The notes below the pieces were generated by a model. It was not told the DNA's origin. It worked only from the letters and a program-made list of their open reading frames with translations, and searched no databases. Below, one piece after another: positions 1-7,378 of a stretch of 21,629 bases of DNA (position 1 is its first letter; every line of letters starts with the position of its first letter). The stretch is from Flavobacteriales bacterium UBA5933. Lineage in GTDB: Bacteria > Bacteroidota > Bacteroidia > Flavobacteriales > Weeksellaceae. A program made the translations under genes and the position numbers. Location of the stretch: NCBI GenBank assembly GCA_002430925.1, contig DJDD01000175.1, positions 1 through 21,629 on the forward strand, written 5' to 3'.

Positions 1-1698
1 AATAGAGTTTTACAATCATTACTTTTATTTCTTTTTCCATTCTTTTTATATTCTATGAATTATGAGAATATTAATCAAAAAAATTCTTTAATCTATCAAA
101 TCAGAAAAAGTAATCTATCTTTTAATGAACAATTAAATAATATTGAAAAAAAAATAAGTGAGAATAAAAATATTTCAATAAACAAAGCTGTGTATACAAC
201 ACTAAAGGCAGATTTGATTGTAGAAAAAGAAGACAAATCGAGTAACAAAGCAGAAAAGTTATATAAAAATGCTTTTCTTTTACTTCCTGAAAATAAAAAC
301 TCTCCTGAATACATTTGGATATTAAGTAGATATGCTTGGTATAACTATCATTATACAAGAAATGTAAAAAAAACTTTTAAATTATTTATCGAATTAGAAA
401 ACATTATAAAAGATATAGACGATAAACAACTCATTGAACCTGCAGAAACATACAAAGTTATTGCCTATTATCTAAACAATATAAAAATTTATGATACGTC
501 TAATTTTTATTTAAAAAAAGCAAATAAATATAAGAATATAAATCATGCTGAAATTTATGATAACACTGGTATGAATTATTATAGATTACACGATATTAAA
601 AACGCAGAATATTATTACAACCTTGCTTTAAAAGAAGCTACTCTGAATAATGATTCTATACGATTAGCAAAAATATTAGGTAATTTATCTGAAATAAATA
701 TTGAAAAAAAAGAATATCAAAAAGCTAAAAATAATTTGGATAAAGCTTATGCTATTACTAGAAAAGAAAATAATATAAATTACTTGATATTATATTATAA
801 AAGATTGTCTTTGTATTATGATAAAATTGGTGATATAGACAGTGCAATAAAAAATATAAATTTAGCTTTACAAATAGCACAAAGTAAAGATTATTTCATC
901 TCAGATGAATACAAATTTTTAAACGAAAAATATAAATTACTCCAAAAAAAAGGAAATAATCAAAACGAAGAATTTCTTGTTTTAAAAAAATTAAAAGAAG
1001 TTGAATATAAATTAATGAATAAAGATTCTGATGATAATCTTAATTTAGTCAGTTATAATTATGAAAAGAAGAACTTAAATAAGGAAATAAAGTTTAAAGA
1101 TGATTTAATAAAAAAAAATCGAATTATAGGAATTTTCATATTTTCGGCTGTAATCCTTCTATTCCTATTGTGTTTTTTAATTTATAGAAACCGTAAGCTA
1201 GAAAATGAGAATACAATTAATAGAATACAAAATTTGATGTTACAATTGAAATATGATAAGGATAAATTAAATGAAAAACTTTTGCAAAGTAATCAAGATA
1301 TAGAATCTTATATTTCTTTTCTAAATGAAAAAAATCAACAAATAGCTTCATTAAAAAACGAGGCTTCTAAATCGTACAAAAAATCTATTTTTGATTCTGA
1401 TAAGATTAATATTGAAATAGAAAAAATATTACAGTTTCATTTGATGACAGAAGAAAATTGGAATAATTTTAAATCTATATTTATTAAAAAATATCCTGAT
1501 TATTTTTACAAGTTAAATCAAGATTTTAGAAATCTTACTGAATCTAATTTACGCGTTATTTTACTTGCTAAAGTAGGATTGAACAATGAAATGTCGGCAA
1601 ATTTATTGGGAGTAAGTTTTGATGCTATAAAAAAAGCTAAACAAAGAATTAAGAAAAAATATAATCTGAAACATTTTGGAGATATTTTAATTGATTAA
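1..1698 (+). CDS. TPR-repeat membrane regulator with C-terminal HTH, 5' end outside window
   Basis: The reading frame is open from base 1. The first ATG, at 55, is probably not the start: bases 10-54 encode a hydrophobic run (LQSLLLFLFPFFLYS) that reads as the core of a signal peptide, so the gene begins left of the window. The exported part (about 55-1110) is helical and Lys/Asn-rich, with TPR-like units, clearest around 540-890. A single membrane helix follows at about 1120-1185, then a coiled-coil-like stretch (1195-1370). The C-terminus (about 1534-1668) is a LuxR-type helix-turn-helix (LTESNLRVILLAK ... LGVSFDAIKKAKQRIKKKY). Signal peptide, TPRs, TM helix and cytoplasmic HTH form a layout common in Bacteroidota and thought to link an envelope signal to transcription. 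The signal and target genes are unknown. Architecture is confident; function is inferred. Confidence 0.85.
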   Translation, partial: NRVLQSLLLFLFPFFLYSMNYENINQKNSLIYQIRKSNLSFNEQLNNIEKKISENKNISINKAVYTTLKADLIVEKEDKSSNKAEKLYKNAFLLLPENKNSPEYIWILSRYAWYNYHYTRNVKKTFKLFIELENIIKDIDDKQLIEPAETYKVIAYYLNNIKIYDTSNFYLKKANKYKNINHAEIYDNTGMNYYRLHDIKNAEYYYNLALKEATLNNDSIRLAKILGNLSEINIEKKEYQKAKNNLDKAYAITRKENNINYLILYYKRLSLYYDKIGDIDSAIKNINLALQIAQSKDYFISDEYKFLNEKYKLLQKKGNNQNEEFLVLKKLKEVEYKLMNKDSDDNLNLVSYNYEKKNLNKEIKFKDDLIKKNRIIGIFIFSAVILLFLLCFLIYRNRKLENENTINRIQNLMLQLKYDKDKLNEKLLQSNQDIESYISFLNEKNQQIASLKNEASKSYKKSIFDSDKINIEIEKILQFHLMTEENWNNFKSIFIKKYPDYFYKLNQDFRNLTESNLRVILLAKVGLNNEMSANLLGVSFDAIKKAKQRIKKKYNLKHFGDILID

Positions 1699-1750
1699 TT
1701 AGCTGCTATAGATTTTTATAAAAGAAATTTATTAATTACGATGCTTTAAT

Positions 1751-1845
1751 GCGTTAGTGATTGTAGTGAAAATCCTTTTTTGATTGTTAATTGCATTACC
1801 AATTAAAAAAGATTGGAACGGAAAGCACGACCGAAGGGAACGCCC
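1751..1845 (+). repeat. Structured intergenic repeat, copy 1
   Basis: Shortest of three copies in the window. Outer stem GCGTT (1751-1755) pairs with AACGC (1839-1843). Inner stem 1775-1786 pairs with 1800-1811 through one G-U. A small CC-GAA-GG hairpin sits at 1831-1837. Conserved single-stranded blocks are AGTGATTG after the first strand of the outer stem and GGAAAGCACG after the inner stem. It begins 52 bases after the stop of the TPR gene, on the same strand, and runs into the murB terminator. Function unknown. It may match a known Bacteroidota RNA or repeat family, which I cannot check here. Confidence 0.75.
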
Positions 1846-1883
1846 AAAAAAAAATGAGCCTTTATTTATAAAAGCCCATTTTT
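1846..1883 (-). terminator. Rho-independent terminator of murB
   Basis: Hairpin of about 1850-1865 with 1868-1883. On the minus strand the two imperfect positions become G-U wobbles and the stem is followed by a run of nine T. On the plus strand the same positions are A-C and C-A mismatches. It therefore serves the minus-strand murB transcript best. Confidence 0.75.
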
Positions 1884-1889
1884 AATTAT

Positions 1890-2909
1890 TTATTGTATGA
1901 TATTTACTTCTCTAGTTAATGTAACACCAAATTTTGACTGAACATCATCAATTATCTGTTGAGATAAATTGTAAATTTCTTTTCCAGTTGCATTTCCATA
2001 ATTAACAAGAACTAATGCTTGTTTATCATGAACACCTGCATCACCAAAACGTTTACCTTTCCATCCAGCATGTTCTATTAACCAACCAGCTGCAAGTTTT
2101 ACACCAGAATCGGTTTTGTAATAAGATATATCTGGATTATTTTTAATAATTTCATCAAATTCAGCATCAGTAATGACTGGATTTTTGAAAAAACTACCTG
2201 AATTTCCTATTTGAGAAGGATCTGGCAATTTACTTTCTCTTATTCTAATAACTGCTGCACTGATATCTTGTATTGTTGGAGAAATAACTTGCTCTTGTTC
2301 TAGCTCGCTTTTTATTGCTCCATAATCAATATGTAGTACATGATTATGTTTTGTTAGTTTAAAAGTAACACCAACTAAAACGTATTGACCTTTTAATTCG
2401 TTTTTGAAAATAGATTCTCTGTAACCAAAATTACAATCTTCGTTTTTGAATGTTCTTTCTTTTCCAGTATCTAAGTCAAGCGTTTGTACTTCTGTAATAT
2501 AATCTTTTACTTCTACTCCATATGCACCAATATTTTGCATAGGAGCTGTACCAACGTTACCAGGAATTAAAGACAAATTTTCTAATCCTCCGAAATCCTG
2601 CATCAAAGTCCATTGCACAAACTGATGCCAATTCTCACTTCCTTGTGCATGCACATAAACATACTCTTCATCTTCATTTAAAATATCGATTCCTTTCAGA
2701 TTCAATTTTAGTACAATACCTGGAAAATCATTTACGAAAAGTATGTTGCTTCCTCCACCAATAAAAAGTATTGGTAAATTACTTTCTCTTCTAAATGCTA
2801 AAATATTTTTTAAATCTTGTACACTAGAAACCTCAGCAAAATATTTTGCTTTGGCTTCAATTCCAAAAGTATTGTATAACTTTAATGAATAATTTTCTCT
2901 TATATCCAT
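1890..2909 (-). CDS. murB: UDP-N-acetylenolpyruvoylglucosamine reductase MurB
   Basis: This FAD enzyme reduces UDP-GlcNAc-enolpyruvate to UDP-MurNAc with NADPH, the second committed step of peptidoglycan synthesis in the cytoplasm. The 339-residue length fits type I (E. coli-like) MurB. Visible motifs: GGGSNIL (51-57) in the FAD domain; GNVGTAPMQNIGAYG (117-131); YRES (163-166); GNSGSFFKNP (235-244) with the proton-donating Ser239; and a C-terminal Glu in TREVNII (about 334) where the second catalytic residue is expected. The ATG start matches the family N-terminus (NTFGI near residue 13). It lies 21 bases downstream of the aminotransferase stop, so the two are probably cotranscribed, ending at the hairpin at 1846-1883. 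Confidence 0.96.
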   Translation of the reverse strand: MDIRENYSLKLYNTFGIEAKAKYFAEVSSVQDLKNILAFRRESNLPILFIGGGSNILFVNDFPGIVLKLNLKGIDILNEDEEYVYVHAQGSENWHQFVQWTLMQDFGGLENLSLIPGNVGTAPMQNIGAYGVEVKDYITEVQTLDLDTGKERTFKNEDCNFGYRESIFKNELKGQYVLVGVTFKLTKHNHVLHIDYGAIKSELEQEQVISPTIQDISAAVIRIRESKLPDPSQIGNSGSFFKNPVITDAEFDEIIKNNPDISYYKTDSGVKLAAGWLIEHAGWKGKRFGDAGVHDKQALVLVNYGNATGKEIYNLSQQIIDDVQSKFGVTLTREVNIIQ

Positions 2910-2930
2910 TTATATATTAATCTATATGTA

Positions 2931-4133
2931 TTATTTTATTGTTCCTGGATATTGTTCCAAAGCAATTCTTAGTAATTCTACTGAACGAACTAAATCTTCT
3001 TCTTTGATAACATAAGCCAATCTTACTTCTTGTTTTCCTAATTCGTGGTTTGAATAAAAACCTTCTCCTGGTGCTAACATTATTGTTTCATTATTATCAC
3101 TAAATGATTCTAATAACCATACAGCGAATTTTTCTGCGTTATCTACAGGCAATTTTATCATACAATAAAAAGCTCCTTTCGGATTAGGACAGATAACACC
3201 TGGAATTGTTTTAAGACCTTCTACCAAGATATTACGTCTTTTTAAATATTCTGCTCTACAATCTTCAAAGTATGTTCCTACATTTTGATGTGCCAAAGTA
3301 GCTATATGTTGAGATATTTCTACTGGGCTTAAACGAGCTTGAGCAAAAAGCATTGCTGCATTTAAGAATTGTTTGTTTCTAGAAATTAATGATCCTGAAC
3401 GTGCTCCACATAATGAAAAACGTTTAGATTCAGAATCTATAACTATGGCATTATTTTCTAATTCAGGAAAACTTAAAATAGAAGTAAATTCTTCTTCTGT
3501 ATATAAGTATTCAGCATAAACTTCATCTGCAATTAAATAAATATCATGTTTTAAAACTAGGTCTTTTAATTGAATCAATTCTTCTTTAGAATAAACATAT
3601 CCTGTAGGATTACCTGGATTACAAATTAAAATTGCTCTTGTTTTGTCTGTTATTTTTTTTGCAAATTCTTCTATAGATGGCAATGCAAAATTATTTTCTA
3701 TTGCTGATGATATAGGTACAATATTTACATCGTTTTCACAAGTAAATCCATTATAATTTGCATAAAATGGTTCTGGTATAATTATTTCATCTCCAGGATT
3801 AGCAATAATTCCAAATATAAATAATAACGCTTCAGAGCCTCCTAAAGTTGCTATAAAATTTTCAGGTGTAAGATTTTCTATTCCTCTATTTGTATAATAA
3901 TTTGCCAATGCTTTTCTATACTCTAACGTTCCTTCTGAATGAGTATAAGATATAATAGTAGAATTAAAATTCTTCAATCCATCTAAAACAGCTTTTGGAG
4001 ATTCTATGTCTGGTTGACCAATATTTAAATGATAAACTTTTGTACCTCTTTCTTTTGCCTTGTCTGCATAAGGAACTAATTTTCTTATTGGTGACGCTGG
4101 CATGCTTTTAGACTTTTCTGATAATATTAACAT
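2931..4133 (-). CDS. PLP-dependent class I/II aminotransferase
   Basis: A fold-type I aminotransferase of the aspartate/aromatic group, 400 residues. Motifs: GGSEA (98-102) for cofactor phosphate; NPGNPTG (172-178); DEVY (203-206) with the Asp that contacts the pyridine N; SESKRFSLCGARSG (234-247) with the Schiff-base Lys237. The open frame continues upstream to 4391, but that extension is antisense to the YtxH gene. The ATG at 4133 gives the expected N-terminus (SKSMPASPIRKL). Substrate cannot be read from sequence; aspartate or another amino acid is plausible. It is first in a pair with murB and diverges from the YtxH operon across a 100-base gap. Confidence 0.9.
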   Translation of the reverse strand: MLILSEKSKSMPASPIRKLVPYADKAKERGTKVYHLNIGQPDIESPKAVLDGLKNFNSTIISYTHSEGTLEYRKALANYYTNRGIENLTPENFIATLGGSEALLFIFGIIANPGDEIIIPEPFYANYNGFTCENDVNIVPISSAIENNFALPSIEEFAKKITDKTRAILICNPGNPTGYVYSKEELIQLKDLVLKHDIYLIADEVYAEYLYTEEEFTSILSFPELENNAIVIDSESKRFSLCGARSGSLISRNKQFLNAAMLFAQARLSPVEISQHIATLAHQNVGTYFEDCRAEYLKRRNILVEGLKTIPGVICPNPKGAFYCMIKLPVDNAEKFAVWLLESFSDNNETIMLAPGEGFYSNHELGKQEVRLAYVIKEEDLVRSVELLRIALEQYPGTIK

Positions 4134-4177
4134 TTGTTGTAGTTTTTTAAAAATGATTTTTATTCTTTGGTATTGTT

Positions 4178-4213
4178 TTTGTAAATTTATAAGTGTAAAT
4201 ATATATACGTTTA
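4178..4213 (+). promoter_or_regulatory. Possible promoter of the YtxH operon
   Basis: TTTG at 4178-4181 and TACGTTTA at 4206-4213 resemble the Bacteroidota -33 TTTG and -7 TAnnTTTG elements, but the -7 has one mismatch and the 24-base spacing from TTG to the -7 is slightly long. It would place the transcript start about 15 bases before the ATG at 4234. Confidence 0.35.
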
Positions 4214-4233
4214 ATCTCAAAAAAAACTTTATT

Positions 4234-4593
4234 ATGAGTAAATTGAATAATGCAACTAAATTATTAGCAGGTTTAGCAATCGGAACAGCAATTGGAGCTG
4301 TAGTTGGTTTATTATATGCACCAGAATCTGGAGCAGAAACAAGAAAAAAATTAAGAAAAGAAGCTGACAAATTAAAAAAAGAATTAGACAAATATGCTAA
4401 TGACTTTTCTGAAAAAGCTAAGAAATCTAAAAAAGAGTTAGAAGCTAAATTAGAAGAAATTAAATATAAATTAGCTGAACAAAAAGATGAATTTATTGCT
4501 AAAGCGAAAGAATCTGGTAAAGAATTGAAATCTAAAGCAGATAAAACAAAAGATGAATTAAAAGATGAGTTTGAAGAAAATGTAGGTGTTTAA
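4234..4593 (+). CDS. YtxH domain-containing protein
   Basis: Small protein of 119 residues with an N-terminal membrane helix rich in Gly and Ala (GLAIGTAIGAVVGLLYAPESG, about 13-33) followed by a long Lys/Glu-rich coiled coil. This is the YtxH layout: helix, APxSG turn, then an amphipathic helix. YtxH proteins are often linked to general stress, but molecular function is not established. The start at 4234 is chosen over an earlier ATG at 4102 because the family begins right before the helix and the earlier stretch overlaps the divergent aminotransferase. It is followed by a holin-like gene and a small membrane protein. The set resembles the enterobacterial yqjD-yqjE-yqjK arrangement in architecture. 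Confidence 0.85.
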   Translation: MSKLNNATKLLAGLAIGTAIGAVVGLLYAPESGAETRKKLRKEADKLKKELDKYANDFSEKAKKSKKELEAKLEEIKYKLAEQKDEFIAKAKESGKELKSKADKTKDELKDEFEENVGV

Positions 4594-4602
4594 TAAAACC
4601 TA

Positions 4603-4633
4603 TATCAAACAAATTAAATAAATTTATTTGATA
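4603..4633. repeat. Imperfect inverted repeat between YtxH and holin-like genes
   Basis: TATCAAA at 4603-4609 mirrors TTTGATA at 4627-4633, with further AAATT/AATTT pairing inside. No T-run follows, so it is not a clear terminator. It could lower readthrough or act as an operator; this is inference. Confidence 0.3.
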
Positions 4634-4671
4634 AAATATATCTAAATTTATAACCTATAATAAACCATCCA

Positions 4672-5016
4672 ATGTTTAAAGAACTTAAAAATTATATTAA
4701 TAATAGAATTTCGTTAGCGAAATATGATTTAGTAGATTCATTAAGTAGTATGCTCGCAAGTGGCATTTACGTTTTAATTTTATCTGTTTTTACTTTATTT
4801 TTATTATTATTAGGAAGTTTAGCTCTAGGTTTTATTTTAGGGAATTACTTTAATGATACCGGTTTAGGTTTTTTAAGCGTTACTGGAATCCATTTATGTA
4901 TAATGGTTCTTTGTATACTATTTAAAAAGAATATCAAGCTTTTTTTAACTAATATAGCAGTTGAAAATGCAATGGAAGCAATGAACAACCAAGATGATGA
5001 TGAAAATGAAGAGTAA
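4672..5016 (+). CDS. Phage holin family (YqjE-like) membrane protein
   Basis: A 114-residue protein with a short amphipathic N-terminus and two membrane helices (about 33-60 and 68-87) with a small loop, ending in an Asn/Asp/Glu-rich tail. This matches the holin_3_6/DUF1469 layout seen in YqjE. Despite the family name these are usually chromosomal membrane proteins, not lysis proteins, and no phage genes are nearby. Its 3' end overlaps the next gene, which suggests translational coupling. It probably acts with the YtxH protein at the inner membrane. Confidence 0.8.
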   Translation: MFKELKNYINNRISLAKYDLVDSLSSMLASGIYVLILSVFTLFLLLLGSLALGFILGNYFNDTGLGFLSVTGIHLCIMVLCILFKKNIKLFLTNIAVENAMEAMNNQDDDENEE

Positions 5017-5332
5017 AAAAGATAATTCTAGAATTAAAACTTTAGAAGATTTAAGATTAGCAAAACGCAAACTTAGATTAGAAATGAAACTTTCTGAAAA
5101 TAAACATGAAAATTCATTTGTAAATAGAGCTGTTGATTTTGTATCTAATCTAAGATCTGATTCTCAATTTGCTACATCAAAGGTTGAAAATACCTTACAT
5201 TGGTTTGGTAACAAAGCTTCCAAAAAATATCCTATGAATGGGTTATCAAAAATTCTTATTTCAGGGTTAATTATGGTAGCTGTACCAATCATTACAAATA
5301 AAATACAAGAATATATTGAAGATAAATTCTAA
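4994..5332 (+). CDS. Small membrane protein of unknown function, overlapping holin-like gene
   Basis: Encodes up to 112 residues: a basic helical N-terminal half (KTLEDLRLAKRKLRLEMK), then one hydrophobic segment near the C-terminus (LSKILISGLIMVAVPIITN). ATG codons lie at 4994, 4997, 5000 and 5006, all overlapping the end of the holin-like gene by 11-23 bases, so the exact start is uncertain. I do not recognise a named family. The position after YtxH and holin-like genes parallels yqjK in enterobacteria, but this is context, not homology. A strong hairpin follows at once. Confidence 0.7.
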   Translation: MMMKMKSKKDNSRIKTLEDLRLAKRKLRLEMKLSENKHENSFVNRAVDFVSNLRSDSQFATSKVENTLHWFGNKASKKYPMNGLSKILISGLIMVAVPIITNKIQEYIEDKF

Positions 5333-5337
5333 AATAA

Positions 5338-5368
5338 AAGCCAGTAAATAAAATTTACTGGCTTTTTT
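5338..5368. terminator. Bidirectional terminator
   Basis: Perfect 11-bp stem AAGCCAGTAAA (5338-5348) with TTTACTGGCTT (5354-5364), 5-base loop, T-run after it on plus and A-run before it (T-run on minus). It lies between the convergent stops at 5332 (+) and 5370 (-) and serves both. Confidence 0.88.
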
Positions 5369-5369
5369 A

Positions 5370-5777
5370 TTATTGTATATATTTCTTTATTAATTGCATT
5401 GTATTAATCCAATTATTTTCTGATTGTGATCGATCAAATTCATCTGCAAAATTTCTTCCTTCTATTGTTAAGTAAGTGAAATTACCTGAAGGTTTTAAAC
5501 TAAATGTTACGTCTATTTCCTTTTCTGAATTTTGTTTTAATAACCCAAAAGATAAACGTTCGTTTATATACGCAGATTTTATATTTATTTTATCTACTAT
5601 TTTTTCTCCGTGATGTATCGATTCAATTTCAACTGTTTTTCCAGATTCAATTGACCCAGAAACAATTTTTTTTATATTCTCAAAACATTGATTAAATGTT
5701 TCAACATCAGTTAAAACTTGCCATATTTTTTCAGCAGAACTATCTATTGAAATATTTAGCAAAACTGCATCATTCAT
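5370..5777 (-). CDS. SRPBCC (START-like) family protein
   Basis: A 135-residue protein with the polyketide-cyclase/START-like pattern: opening strand with ISIDSSAEKIWQVLTDVETF, a central set of beta strands, and a long C-terminal helix (NNWINTMQLIKKYIQ). These proteins form a helix-grip fold with a cavity for hydrophobic ligands. The ligand here is unknown and no catalytic residues can be assigned. It is last in the operon YrdC-like/yaaA/SRPBCC, 20 bases after yaaA, and shares its terminator with the convergent operon. Confidence 0.85.
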   Translation of the reverse strand: MNDAVLLNISIDSSAEKIWQVLTDVETFNQCFENIKKIVSGSIESGKTVEIESIHHGEKIVDKINIKSAYINERLSFGLLKQNSEKEIDVTFSLKPSGNFTYLTIEGRNFADEFDRSQSENNWINTMQLIKKYIQ

Positions 5778-5797
5778 TTTTTTATATTTTATTAAAA

Positions 5798-6553
5798 TTA
5801 TCTTGTAAAAATTAATTTATCATCTGTTGATAAATTAGCATCAAAACGATAATTATCTTTATCGTATGATTTTACTTCATCTAGGGTTTGAACATTATTT
5901 TCTGCACAAAAGCGAGCCATAGAACCACGTGCATGTTTAAAATACATCATGATTTTTTTTAGTTCTCCGTTTTTGTAATCCTGAAATTCTACATCTATGA
6001 TTGGAGCTTTTAATGTTTTTTTATCCAATACTTTGATATACTCATTACTTGCTAAATTCAAGATAAATTCATCTTTTTTTAATTTTGAATTCAAAAAAGG
6101 TGTAAGAATTTCCTTCCAAAATCCATATAAATTTTTAGAACCATTTACATCTAATTTTGATCCCATCTCTAAACGATATAGCATTACTTTGTCAGTTGGG
6201 CGTAATAATCCATATAATCCAGAAAGTAAGAATACATTTTTATCTAAATAATCTAACGATTTATCTTCTAATGTTTCAGCACCTAATCCTTTATAAACTT
6301 CGCCTTTAAAAGCTAATGCCGCAGGAATTGCCTGTTTTTTAGAAGGTTTAACTGTCCACGATTGATTTCTCTCAACATTCATAACAGCAATATCTTTTGA
6401 TATTTTCATCAGTTTTTCTAAATCTGATGAAGACATCTCCTTCATAACATCCATAATTTCTTGAGAATGATCTAAAAACTGTGGAGAAGTAGCTTTCCAT
6501 TTCGCTTCAGTTTCTAAATTCATCATCTTAGCTGGTGAAAGTAATATTTTCAT
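5798..6553 (-). CDS. yaaA: Peroxide stress protein YaaA
   Basis: Full length at 251 residues and colinear with the YaaA/DUF328 family: start MKILLSPAKMM, a FKGEVYKGLGA block (about 84-94), LSGLYGLLRP (about 111-120), and KHARGSMARF (about 207-216). E. coli YaaA lowers free intracellular iron during hydrogen peroxide stress and so limits Fenton damage. It is cytoplasmic and binds DNA in vitro. It sits 16 bases downstream of the YrdC-family gene in the same operon. No OxyR- or PerR-like site is visible to me. Confidence 0.93.
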   Translation of the reverse strand: MKILLSPAKMMNLETEAKWKATSPQFLDHSQEIMDVMKEMSSSDLEKLMKISKDIAVMNVERNQSWTVKPSKKQAIPAALAFKGEVYKGLGAETLEDKSLDYLDKNVFLLSGLYGLLRPTDKVMLYRLEMGSKLDVNGSKNLYGFWKEILTPFLNSKLKKDEFILNLASNEYIKVLDKKTLKAPIIDVEFQDYKNGELKKIMMYFKHARGSMARFCAENNVQTLDEVKSYDKDNYRFDANLSTDDKLIFTR

Positions 6554-6569
6554 TTTTTGTATTTTATAA

Positions 6570-7190
6570 TTATAAAAAATCTTCTATATCTCCTTTTCCT
6601 TGTCGAAGAACCTCTACTCCATCTATCATGTCTACAACAGTTGAAGCAACATTATCTCCATAACCACTATCAATAACGGCATCAACTAATTTTTCCCACT
6701 TTTCAAAAATTAATTCAGGATCAGTTGTGTATTCAATAATTTCATCATCATCATGGATGGATGTTGAAGCAATTGGATTTCCTAATTTTTCTACTATTGC
6801 ACGAGGAACTAAATGATCTGGAACACGAATACCAACTGTCTTTTTACCTTTGTATGCTGTTGGTAAATTTCTTGAAGCATTCATTACAAATGTAAATGGA
6901 CCAGGCAAGGCTCTTTTAAGTATTTTAAATGTTCCGTTATCTATCGGTAATGTATATTGAGATAAATGGCTTAAATCATTGCATACAATAGAAAATTTTG
7001 CTTTATCTAACTTTATTCCCTTAAAACGAGCTAATTTTTCCATTGCCTTTAGATTTGTAATATCACATCCAATCCCATAAACCGTATCAGATGGATAAAT
7101 GACTAAACCTCCATTTTGTAATATTTTTACAACTTGTTCAATAGCTTTTTCTTGTGGATTTTCTGGGTGAATTCTAATATATTCTGCCAT
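6570..7190 (-). CDS. YrdC/YciO-family protein, L-threonylcarbamoyladenylate synthase type
   Basis: 206 residues of the YrdC fold with YPSDTVYGIGCD (about 32-43), ALPGPFTFVM, KTVGIRVPDH and STSIH. The family makes threonylcarbamoyl-AMP for t6A37 in tRNAs that read ANN codons. The IHPENPQ opening and length resemble E. coli YciO more than TsaC, so full TsaC function is not certain. The frame continues upstream to a TTG at 7208, but that TTG is part of an exact TATCTTTG -7 box, so the ATG at 7190 is the start. It is first in the operon with yaaA and the SRPBCC gene. Confidence 0.88.
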   Translation of the reverse strand: MAEYIRIHPENPQEKAIEQVVKILQNGGLVIYPSDTVYGIGCDITNLKAMEKLARFKGIKLDKAKFSIVCNDLSHLSQYTLPIDNGTFKILKRALPGPFTFVMNASRNLPTAYKGKKTVGIRVPDHLVPRAIVEKLGNPIASTSIHDDDEIIEYTTDPELIFEKWEKLVDAVIDSGYGDNVASTVVDMIDGVEVLRQGKGDIEDFL

Positions 7191-7205
7191 AACAATGTCT
7201 TTTTT

Positions 7206-7240
7206 CAAAGATACGAAATAGACTTTAATATAAATATCAA
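7206..7240 (-). promoter_or_regulatory. Promoter of the YrdC-like/yaaA/SRPBCC operon
   Basis: Minus-strand TATCTTTG (7213 to 7206) matches the Bacteroidota -7 consensus TAnnTTTG exactly. A TTG at 7240-7238 lies 24 bases upstream, slightly longer than the usual 17-23. The predicted transcript start leaves a leader of about 10 bases before the ATG at 7190. Confidence 0.6.
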
Positions 7241-7378
7241 CAGATTATTATAGTTTTTGATTAATGAATTGATAAAGTTTATTTTTTGATGAATAAGATT
7301 GTAGTTTTTAATAAAATTTTATGATTTTACTTTTAATTATTAGCATGAAAATTGTAATCTTTAATATATTAATTAAAA

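Noticed and set aside
4102..4233. Earlier start for the YtxH protein
   Set aside because: It would overlap the divergent aminotransferase and add a Cys-rich stretch unlike the family.
4134..4391. N-terminal extension of the aminotransferase frame on minus
   Set aside because: It is antisense to the YtxH gene, and the conserved aminotransferase N-terminus starts at 4133.
4672..5016. Prophage lysis gene (holin)
   Set aside because: The family name is misleading: the neighbours are chromosomal membrane genes and no endolysin or phage gene is present.
7191..7208. TTG start six codons upstream for the YrdC-like gene
   Set aside because: The TTG is inside an exact -7 promoter box, so it is not in the mRNA.
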